The notes under the pieces: model-generated
What the model was told of the DNA's origin: nothing
Database searches by the model: none
The model's input: the letters and a program-made list of their open reading frames with translations, nothing else
Assembly (NCBI RefSeq): GCF_003589595.1
Contig: NW_020653726.1
Location: 20,123,191-20,187,190, forward strand
Direction: 5' to 3'
From: Hyposmocoma kahamanoa
Taxonomy: Eukaryota; Arthropoda; Insecta; Lepidoptera; Cosmopterigidae
Length of the DNA: 64,000 nt
Position numbers and translations under genes: made by a program
Part shown: in pieces, positions 46,335-54,532 of the stretch
How positions within the stretch are numbered: position 1 is the stretch's first letter
Layout of the letters: every line of letters starts with the position of its first letter

Positions 46335-46839
46335 ATGATTGAAAGGAAAGAAACTAGAGTAAAATTGATTATTCTTTGGGTATCACCTGGAAGAGATAAC
46401 CACATCTCAGATCTGCGCAAACAAAGAGGCAACATGAAGGGTAGACTTACTCAATTCAAAAAATACGTTGACTCCAATGAAACGGTTAATTTTTCTAAGT
46501 TACAATTAGCGGTGTTAAAATCACGCATGCAAGCAGTAACAGAGGTTTTTTATAAAATTAGTGTAATCCAAAACGAAATTGAACTTCACATTTCTGAATC
46601 GGAGATAAGTGCTAATTACGATTATGTAGAATCAATCGAATTGCTATATTTTCGAACTATGACCAGTGCTAAATGTTTAGTAGAAAATGTGGAGACCAAA
46701 AACGGCTCTGGAAGCGTTAATTGTGGTCATACTATGAATAATTTTAATTTGAAACTACCCCAAATTAAACTGCCTACTTTCGATGGGTCGTATGACCGTT
46801 GGCTCGAATTTAAAAATTCATACGAATTTGATGAGATTC
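46335..46839 (+). pseudogene. BEL/Pao gag, N-terminal part
   Basis: The frame starting at 46335 reads RGNMKGRLTQFKKYVDS and LPQIKLPTFDGSYDRWLEFK, the hallmark N-terminal gag segment of BEL/Pao elements. The RTE LINE interrupts it at 46840; the same protein resumes at 49866 (EIQKFHYLRST). The 5' UTR spans 46052-46334. Confidence 0.85.
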
Positions 46840-49800
46840 GATCTCCAACCCGCATGCCCAGCGTGGAGATTATGGGCAATAACCCCCTTCATGGACGGCA
46901 CAACCAATCAAAGGCCCCCAGTTCCCGGTCGCCCCGCTATTCCTGGTCACGGTAGCGGCCATGGTACCGGCGGGGTAGGGGGTGCTAAGAATCCCCGGGC
47001 TACCGCAGGCTACCAAAAACAACTGACCCTGGCTACGTTTAACGGACGAACTCTTAGGCTTGACGAACACCTTGCACAGTTGGAAGTGGAACTGGAGAAC
47101 ATTAGATGGCATGTTCTGGGGCTGTGTGAAGTCCGAAGAGAGGGAGAGGACACCATAACCCTAGACTCGGGCCATCTACTGTACTTCCGCGAGGGTGATC
47201 AAACATCCCAAGGTGGTATAGGATTCCTCGTCAACAGAGTCCGCTCTAACAACGTTGAAGAGATCTCCAGTGTGTCGAACAGGGTAGCGTACCTGATCCT
47301 TCGGCTATCAAAAAGGTATAGCCTGAAGATCATTCAGGCCTACGCACCGACCTCGACACATTCGGATGACGATGTAGAAGATATGTACGAGGACATATCG
47401 AAAGCCTTACACAACACCACCAAGGCTCACTTCAACGTTGTTATGGGGGACTTTAACGCTAAAGTGGGATTCCCAAATCTTGACGAGTCTCGAGTCGGCC
47501 CGCATGGTTATGGAGTAAGGAATCACAGGGGGCAAACGCTAGTCAACTTCCTCGAGCACGAGGGGCTCTTCTTGATGAATTCGTTCTTCAAGAAGAAGCC
47601 TCAAAGGAAGTGGACTTGGCGAAGCCCCGACGCTGTGACTAAAAATGAGATCGATTTCATCCTGACGGACAAGAGACACATATTCAGAGATGTCTCAGTG
47701 ATCAACAGGTTTAGCACCGGATCTGATCACCGACTTGTACGAGGCTCTCTGAATATCGATGTCAAACTTGAAAGAAGCCGCTTGATGAAGTCCACGCTCC
47801 GTCCTAATCCACTCCAGATCATGGCGGGCTCCGAGAAGTTCCATGAACTTCTCGAAGCGAGATTCGTCGAGCTGGAACCCACCGAGGACGTTGACGAGGC
47901 CCTACAAAGCGTGGTTGGGACGCTGAGAAGCAAGGGCATCAAATTCTGTCAATTGCATCGTACGGGAAAGAAGTCTAAACTCTCGGATGAGACTCTGCGA
48001 CTTATGACGAAAAGACGCGATGACATCCAGGCCATTTCGTCAGAGAGGTCATACCTAAACAAGCAGATTGCGAAGATGGTACGGCGTGACCTTCGGAGCT
48101 CCAATACACGCCTCATTGAGGAGGCGATAGAGCGAAACCGAGGGTCCAAAGTATTCACTCAGCAGCTTGGAAGGAGCCACCTGACGAAGCTTACAACGCA
48201 CGATGGCCTAACCGTTACGTCAAAGCCGCAGATACTCGCCGAGATAGAGGACTTCTATGGCCGTTTGTATGCTGTAAATGCTCCTCGGGTCCAGCGTGAC
48301 AATCACGATTTGAGAGCCACCTTGACGCGCCACTATACCGACGACCTGCCAGAAATCAGTCAAGACGAGATCGTGTTGGCTCTAAAACAGCTTAAAAATG
48401 GAAAAGCCCCCGGTGAAGACGGAGTTACTTCGGAGCTTTTGAAGTCTGGAGGAGTTCCTATTATCCAGGAACTTCAGAAGCTCTTTAACTTGGTCATTCA
48501 CTGCGGGAGAACTCCACGGGCGTGGAACAGGAGTATTGTAGTTCTCTTCTTTAAAAAGGGAGATAAAACTCTACTGAAGAACTACCGACCCATCTCACTC
48601 CTGAGTCACGTCTACAAGCTGTTTTCTAGAGTCATCACGAATCGCCTCGCAAGAAGACTCGACGAGTTTCAGCCACCGGAACAGGCCGGGTTTCGGGGAG
48701 GATATGGCACCATAGACCACATACACACAGTGAGGCAGATTATACAGAAGTCCGAAGAGTATAATCGGCCCCTGTGTTTAGCTTTCGTGGACTATGAGAA
48801 GGCCTTTGACTCTGTCGAAACCTGGGCTGTCCTGGAATCCTTACAGCGGTGCCAAGTGGACTATCGTTATATACAAGTGTTGAGATGTCTTTACGATGCT
48901 GCTACCATGAGTGTCCAAGTACAGGACCAGCAGTCTGAACCTATCCAATTACGCAGAGGGGTGAGACAGGGGGATGTCATATCCCCGAAACTGTTCACCG
49001 CTGCATTGGAGGATATGTTTAAGACGCTGGACTGGAAAAGGATGGGCATTAACATAAACGGCGAGTACATCTCACACTTGCGATTTGCAGATGACATAGT
49101 CCTAATGGCAGAATCGCTGGAGGAACTGGATCAGATGCTGAACAGCCTAGCATCCGCCTCGCGGCGGATTGGTCTCGGCATGAACTTTGATAAAACCAAA
49201 GACATGATCAATGACCACATTGATCCGAGACCCATCTGCGTCAATGGCCACCTTCTTGAAGTTGTTTCCGAATACACTTACCTCGGGCAGATTCTGCAGT
49301 TAGGTAGAAATAACTTCGAGAAGGAGGCCAGGAGGAGGATTCAGCTTGGCTGGGCAGCGTTTGGGAAGCTACGTCGAGTCTTTTCGTCGCCCATCCCGCA
49401 GAGCTTGAAAACAAAGGTTTTCAACCAGTGCGTCCTACCAGTTCTAACGTACGGAGCTGAGTCGTGGACACTCACGATACGGCTAGTCCACCAGTTTAAA
49501 GTCGCTCAGCGAGCTATGGAACGAGCTATGCTCGGAGTTTCTCTGAAAGATAAACTCCGTAATGAGGTTATCAGACAGAGAACCAAAGTGATCGACATAG
49601 CTCTTCGGATAAGCAAGCTGAAGTGGCAGTGGGCTGGACATATCTGCCGAAGAACCGACAACCGCTGGGGTAAACGAGTTCTTGAGTGGAGACCACGACT
49701 TGGCAAACTTAGTGTGGGACGCCCTCCAGCCAGATGGAGTGACGATCTGCGGAAGATTGCTGGCAGGAAATGGATGCGTCAAGCCGAGAACAGGGCGAAA

Positions 49801-49865
49801 TGGCGTGCATTAGGGGAGGCCTATGTCCAGCAGTGGACTGCAATAGGCTGATGATGATGATGATA
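46840..49865 (+). mobile_element. RTE-clade LINE, near full length, 9-bp TSD
   Basis: A 3026-bp insertion flanked by a perfect ATGAGATTC duplication (46831-46839 and 49866-49874) and ending in a TGATGA microsatellite tail, typical of RTE elements. It is inserted into the BEL gag and carries the ORF at 46891-49851. Confidence 0.9.
46891..49851 (+). CDS. RTE LINE endonuclease-reverse transcriptase, uninterrupted ORF
   Basis: 986 codons without stop or frameshift. In order: a Gly/Pro-rich leader (1-45); an APE-type endonuclease (about 48-280) with ATFNGRTL, GLCEVRREG (catalytic Glu), IQAYAPT, VVMGDFNAKVG, NEIDFIL and SDHRLV; a linker; reverse transcriptase (about 490-780) with LKNYRPISLLSHVYKLFSR, FVDYEKAFDS (first Asp, about residue 630), RRGVRQGDVISPKLF and FADDIVLM (catalytic DD, about residue 731); and a C-terminal region ending VQQWTAIG. 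The product would copy its own RNA by target-primed reverse transcription. The start is the first ATG inside the insertion; an earlier in-frame ATG (46783) belongs to the host gag. It could be active or a source for the fragments at 455, 10727 and 54166. Confidence 0.85.
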   Translation: MDGTTNQRPPVPGRPAIPGHGSGHGTGGVGGAKNPRATAGYQKQLTLATFNGRTLRLDEHLAQLEVELENIRWHVLGLCEVRREGEDTITLDSGHLLYFREGDQTSQGGIGFLVNRVRSNNVEEISSVSNRVAYLILRLSKRYSLKIIQAYAPTSTHSDDDVEDMYEDISKALHNTTKAHFNVVMGDFNAKVGFPNLDESRVGPHGYGVRNHRGQTLVNFLEHEGLFLMNSFFKKKPQRKWTWRSPDAVTKNEIDFILTDKRHIFRDVSVINRFSTGSDHRLVRGSLNIDVKLERSRLMKSTLRPNPLQIMAGSEKFHELLEARFVELEPTEDVDEALQSVVGTLRSKGIKFCQLHRTGKKSKLSDETLRLMTKRRDDIQAISSERSYLNKQIAKMVRRDLRSSNTRLIEEAIERNRGSKVFTQQLGRSHLTKLTTHDGLTVTSKPQILAEIEDFYGRLYAVNAPRVQRDNHDLRATLTRHYTDDLPEISQDEIVLALKQLKNGKAPGEDGVTSELLKSGGVPIIQELQKLFNLVIHCGRTPRAWNRSIVVLFFKKGDKTLLKNYRPISLLSHVYKLFSRVITNRLARRLDEFQPPEQAGFRGGYGTIDHIHTVRQIIQKSEEYNRPLCLAFVDYEKAFDSVETWAVLESLQRCQVDYRYIQVLRCLYDAATMSVQVQDQQSEPIQLRRGVRQGDVISPKLFTAALEDMFKTLDWKRMGININGEYISHLRFADDIVLMAESLEELDQMLNSLASASRRIGLGMNFDKTKDMINDHIDPRPICVNGHLLEVVSEYTYLGQILQLGRNNFEKEARRRIQLGWAAFGKLRRVFSSPIPQSLKTKVFNQCVLPVLTYGAESWTLTIRLVHQFKVAQRAMERAMLGVSLKDKLRNEVIRQRTKVIDIALRISKLKWQWAGHICRRTDNRWGKRVLEWRPRLGKLSVGRPPARWSDDLRKIAGRKWMRQAENRAKWRALGEAYVQQWTAIG

Positions 49866-50436
49866 ATGAGATTCAGAAATTCCATTACTTGAGATCAACA
49901 CTCAGCGGTAGTACATTACAAGTAATTAGTGCATTAGAATTTACCGCCGCTAATTACATACACGCATGGGATTTACTTCAGATTCGATTTCACAACCCTA
50001 GGCTTTTAGTGCACAATCATGTAATGTCATTGTTCAATATTTCACCCTTGAAATAAGAATCGTTGACTCAGATACGGAAACTAATAGATACTATTTATCG
50101 TAACTTACGCGCATTAGATACGTTAAACGCCGACCGATTACACATTATTGATCTATTTAATCGTTTCAAAACTCGATGCTACCACAGAACGTAAGAGGGA
50201 ATCTCACATAGGGTCAATCTCTAACAAATCCAACAATAATAAGTATACAAAGATTATGTTAGAAGATCTCGTATTGTTTCTTAGAAACCGAGCCGATACA
50301 TTAGAAATGATAACCTCGAATCATACTAAACCGCCAACTGCAGCTAGTAGTAGCATGAATTACACGCCCAATACTAAACTCATGCAGGTAGTTAGCTGTG
50401 TTTCTCCTGATGTGAATTCTACCGCGAAATCTTATA
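49866..50436 (+). pseudogene. BEL/Pao gag, middle part
   Basis: Resumes the gag after the RTE insertion: EIQKFHYLRSTLSG, FTAANYIHAWDLLQIRFHNP, then after a frameshift SHIGSISNKSNNN and LRNRADTLEMITSNH (to about 50350). It is cut at 50436 by MITE-B copy 4. Confidence 0.8.
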
Positions 50437-51043
50437 ACCGCTCACGCGAAGCGCTCCTCCTACCGCAAAATGGCGGCTATTTGGTTTCGCAAATTAGAAA
50501 AGCATTCAGTTTAAATACGTTTTTTTAAATAAAAATTATTATTCTGCATTGCTAAATAAATACCCTCCGTACTACCAACAAAAACATCTCAAATAAAATG
50601 CAGTAATACACCGCTAATCCTGCACTTAAAAAGCACTAATGAAATTTTTGGTGTACTTGGATAAATAGGATAATATTCCGTTTGAGTGGTTCTAACGTTT
50701 ACCATGAAATTACTCCTTAAAGTATAGTTTATAAACATTTATATTTAGGGTAAATTTAAAAACGCTACTTACGGTATGTTTTCAATAAATAAACACCGAA
50801 ATCACCAGCCCAAACAATAACACACATGATTGTCGTGACGTATTTTTGAAGTTGTTTATTTTTTTTAAATGACAGACCCAGGCATTTAAAACTTTATGGT
50901 TTGCTAGAGTAGTTACCGAAAAAGCAATTAATATTAGTTCTTTTACCTGTTATAACTTCGATATCCGATAAATCGGTATAAAATCATCACTGGCACCTCT
51001 AGGTGTGGTATGAGTCTACGGCCGCATGTATCGCGTGAGCGGT
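50437..51043 (-). mobile_element. MITE-B copy 4 (TA target, 607 bp)
   Basis: ACCGCTCACGCGA ... CGCGTGAGCGGT with TA at 50435-50436 and 51044-51045. Same orientation and length as copy 2. Confidence 0.9.
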
Positions 51044-51378
51044 TAAGAACAAACGTCTTCGCAACTGTGTATGTGTAACGAAAATCATGCGCTATATACG
51101 TGTGTTAAATTTTTGAATTTACCTGTTCAGGATAGGTTAACTTTTGTTTGTAATATAGATTTTTGTAACAATTGCTTACGCGAAGGCCATTCCTTAAATG
51201 AATGTTTATTCGGTCCGTGCAAACAGTGTCAACAAAAACATAATAGTCTATTGCACGTGAGGAGTAGACGCGATGAGAATGTGTGCGTGAGACCCTCGAA
51301 TGCGCCTCCACACAGCGTTCCGCTAACGAATACATCCAGCCATTGTGCATCAGCTGACCGTGCAGCGGCGGCGGCTTA
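51044..51378 (+). pseudogene. BEL/Pao gag zinc-knuckle region
   Basis: The frame through 51071 reads CNENHALYTCVKFL, CNNCLREGHSLNECLFGPCK and CQQKHNSLLH, the conserved Cys/His-rich nucleocapsid segment of BEL/Pao gag. It ends at an in-frame stop at 51377-51379. Confidence 0.85.
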
Positions 51379-51394
51379 GTGCGGCGACGGCGCA

Positions 51395-51616
51395 GTGCAA
51401 AGAACCCGGTTCATTCCTCTTTCAGTTTTGCTTTCTACGGCGTTAATAGAAGTGACTGATGAGAACAATCGGTTCCACATGGCACGGGCACTTCTTCACA
51501 ATGGTAGCGAGCATTGTTTCGACGTGACTCTACGAAGATCTGCCGGCTCCTGTCAGAGCCGGCAGTCGACGAGTGATGACTTCTGTTGGGAGCTGGTGCT
51601 CCCAAGGCCGGGGGCA
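51395..51616 (+). pseudogene. BEL/Pao protease start; rest of pol deleted
   Basis: LLSTALIEVTDENNRFHMA then LLHNGSEHCF resembles the BEL protease, with the catalytic D of D-x-G-S changed to H. Coding similarity ends near 51530; RT, RNase H and integrase are absent. A GCCGGGGG purine-rich run just before the LTR may be the polypurine tract. Confidence 0.75.
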
Positions 51617-51828
51617 TGTTCGCGCCATCTAGCGGCGCGCGGCGTCATTACACCAACGACCCTGCTCGAATTTGAATTCTTTTTCACTTGCTATACGATC
51701 GTCCGTTAGACTTTACAAACATTAATCTTTTTTGTAATTATTTTCAAAGTTTGAAAATAAAACGTGTTACGAGGGTCAAATAAACGTCTTCATTGAATAG
51801 ACCCTGGAAAACCACCGAATCCTGCACA
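51617..51828 (+). mobile_element. BEL/Pao 3' LTR (212 bp)
   Basis: Begins TGTTCGCGCC and ends CCTGCACA. The right target copy CCATG (51829-51833) matches CTATG on the left in 4 of 5 bases. Same length as the 5' LTR. Confidence 0.88.
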
Positions 51829-51960
51829 CCATGTGTGTATGCATGGCACTCGCNNNNNNNNNNGAAAACCACCGAATCCTGCACACCATGTGTGTATGCA
51901 TGGCACTCGCAATACAGAGTTTCCCTAGTGCGGGACTATGAGTGTGTTGCGTTATTATTG
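51829..51960 (+). mobile_element. SINE2 right half, interrupted by assembly gap
   Basis: After the LTR the SINE2 body resumes (TGTGTGTATGCATGGCACTCGC), is broken by the N-gap and a 47-bp duplicated segment, then continues AATACAGAGTTTCCCTAGTGC. Together with 45753-45839 it gives the pre-insertion SINE. From 51961 to 52387 no gene is seen. Confidence 0.75.
51854..51863. other. 10-N assembly gap with duplicated flanks
   Basis: The 47 bases before the gap (51807-51853) are identical to the 47 after it (51864-51910), so the contig ends overlap rather than leaving missing sequence. Confidence 0.95.
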
Positions 51961-52387
51961 CAAAAAAATTTTTTTTTGAGAATTTCAATATTAATTTTAT
52001 TGTATTTATAAGCAAAAACATTATAAATACGCGTTACGCAAAATTTTAAATTTGTACCATTAGGTTTTAATTTTGAATTTCGCACCTTTGGAGTATAACA
52101 TGGCAACTTTTCAGGAGATAGGTTTAAAAATTCTACAACAAAATTAGTCGATAACTTTTATGTTTTAGTATAAAAAATTTGACATGTACATAATACTTGT
52201 CTTCCTGTACCAACCGAAATTGCGTACTCAGTGGAATCCATCCTTACGCCATTCGCTAAAGATATTGCATAAGTTAGCTAGCTAGTAATAAAAAAAAAAA
52301 TTGCAAGCAAAATTTAGGGTATGATCAGCTAGACTGTTGAGATTTGTGGGAGTCAGTGAGGCCCTTAAACGTATGGATATCCAAAGT

Positions 52388-53190
52388 CAAAGTCAAGTAA
52401 TAATTTATTCCATATTTACACTTGAAAACGTCACTTTTAAGCTACTGCTTGTTCACTATGCTGACTTCCCTGAGAAGAACGAGCAAGAAACTCTAGGGAT
52501 TGCTCTTTTCAAATAGACTAAAAATGCTATGGAATACACTTTGAATCAAAGTGTGGAATCTAGAGCCATGTCGTCTTTCCATACATCTTTAACTAACACG
52601 TAGTCTTCAATTATGTAATATCAATCAAAATATTTTTAATGTAGTTTTAAACTTACGAAATGATAATCTTAATATATGCTCCGGAATTTTATTGTGAAAA
52701 CGTATTCAGTTCCCCACAAAAGAGTCATTAACCTTGGTTAAACGAAATGGTGGTACCATGAGTTTGGACTTAGTACAAAGGTTAATATTAAGGATATCTC
52801 TATTCTTAATGAAATTATGTATATTTTTACGGACATACAAAATATTTTTCGTAAATCTACTGTGATGCCAGTCTCTTTACACTTTTCTCTGAGAGAAACC
52901 CAAGAATTTAAACGGTACACAGAACGAGTCACTCGTGTTTGCAACACAAATATGGTTTGTATGTCTGCCGCTTTACCCCACATGAGAATCCCGTAGGACA
53001 TTATACTATGGCATTAACTAAAGTAAACTAGTCTAGCTGTACTAACATCGGTAAGCTCACATATTCTGCGGACTGCGTATGCAGCGGAGCTTAATCTGCT
53101 GGCCATGGAAAATATTTGTGGAAACAATTGACGTTTACTATTAAAGGTCACTCCCAGCTCTATGCTATAAGATTCTTGTAACATTTAGAC
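52388..53190 (-). pseudogene. Jockey-type LINE, 5'-truncated
   Basis: The minus strand reads RLSSAAYAVRRIC, LTDVSTARLVYFS, SYGILMWGKAADIQTIFVLQ and SLREKCKETGI, the C-terminal region of Jockey-clade ORF2, then a 3' UTR (52388-52610) shared with 7430-7675. It ends in a GACTTTGACTTTGG-type tail. One stop splits the frame; RT and EN are absent. Confidence 0.75.
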
Positions 53191-53211
53191 TTCAGTATTA
53201 TTACTATTTAG

Positions 53212-53477
53212 TTGCAGTAGAGCTCCTTGTGAAAAAATTTGTCCAGGGAAGAAATGTCAACTTATCTTTGCCGCCAAGCAGTAATGTGAGCATTACTGCT
53301 TTATGGGTTTTGGAGGGTACTTTTACCTGCTAGAGAAACTACAGTCAAATGGGACAGTCAACTTTATGTCTCAGAGTGATGTGGTGAGCATTGTGGTTAT
53401 TACTCTTCAGGTATGAGTGGCACTACAATTGTTATGGACGATTTACTCGTCCCGTCTCTTGGTTTTATACAAAAAAA
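53212..53477 (+). repeat. Rep1, near full length, diverged
   Basis: GTTGCAGTAGAGCTCCTTGTG to CCGTCTCTTGGTTTTATACAAAAAAAG. From 53478 to 54165 no gene is seen. Confidence 0.8.
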
Positions 53478-54165
53478 GTAAACAAGAATACAATGAAACA
53501 GCTCTAGTTATGATATCGATCACGACGTTAAATAAAAATAATGTTTTTACATGTTGGTGTGTGTTATATTTATTGAAATAACTTTCTGTGTTACTGTATA
53601 GAGATCGATTCGTCACAATTATAATTGCAATATAAATGCTCAACAATAACTGTATCATAAGTGTACGATCACATACAGGTTATCGTACTAATGAGAATAA
53701 ATTAATTTATAAAATAGAAAGTCTCAAAGTTTAATATGACAAATTGATGCAAGATTGTAAGCGGTAAAGATTTTGTCAGAATTTTCGAAAGTCTTAGAAC
53801 AAAAATTATTTATCAAATGACATGAATGCTACTGTTGTTTGGGAGAAGACGTAGTGACAAAAACAGAGAAAGATGTTGAAGCGAAATAGAATGAGCTACT
53901 GGAACAGAACATCCACGAAGAATATTTTTAGGTCTATGGAGAATGTTCTGGTAGTGATAAAAATAGGAGGGCTTTTATGAAAAGATTGATAAATGTAAAA
54001 ATATGGATTGATAATGTAAAAATGTGAAAATTGCAAGGAGTGATACATGATTGTCATTTTTTATTTTTTTATATATTTTATTTTGGAAACCACATAATAT
54101 CTTATATAAGTTAAATAAAATCAATTTGGTCTATACAAATGCTATATTGAGTAGTATCAAGTAGT

Positions 54166-54376
54166 GTATGACGAAGAAACGATAACCGATGGGGGAAACG
54201 AGTTCTTGAATGGAGACTACGGTTCGGCAAACGTAGTGTAGGACGCCATCTGGCCAGGTAGACGATATACGAAAGGCTGCTAACAGCAGATGGATGTGAG
54301 AAGCTGAGGACCAAACGATATGGCGCACATTGGGATAAGTTAAGTCCAGCAGTGGACTACGATGATGATGATGTTC
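54166..54376 (+). pseudogene. RTE-type LINE 3' end
   Basis: GAAGAAACGATAACCGATGGGGG ... GAGTTCTTGAATGGAGAC ... CAGCAGTGGACTACGATGATGATGATG is a diverged copy of the last ~200 bp of the LINE at 46840-49865, with its GAT-repeat tail. Confidence 0.8.
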
Positions 54377-54471
54377 GTTTTCTTCTCTATAAGCGACTGC
54401 TTTCTTAACTATTTTTATTATAATATATTATCAGCTAAAATAGTCTGTTCAGGTCTTTTTGTTACACCGTG

Positions 54472-54478
54472 TATAAAA
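54472..54478 (+). promoter_or_regulatory. TATA box of second cystatin-like gene
   Basis: TATAAAA lies 54 bp upstream of the ATG at 54533; a second TATAAATA follows at 54483. It sits about 95 bp after an RTE fragment, so the upstream promoter DNA is TE-derived. Confidence 0.5.
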
Positions 54479-54532
54479 CAAGTATAAATACAGCGTGAAT
54501 GTCATTCCAGTTGTCGCATTCTAGCAGCAACT

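Noticed and set aside
46870..49782. Minus-strand frames across the RTE ORF
   Set aside because: Shadows of the 986-codon EN-RT ORF; no independent motifs.
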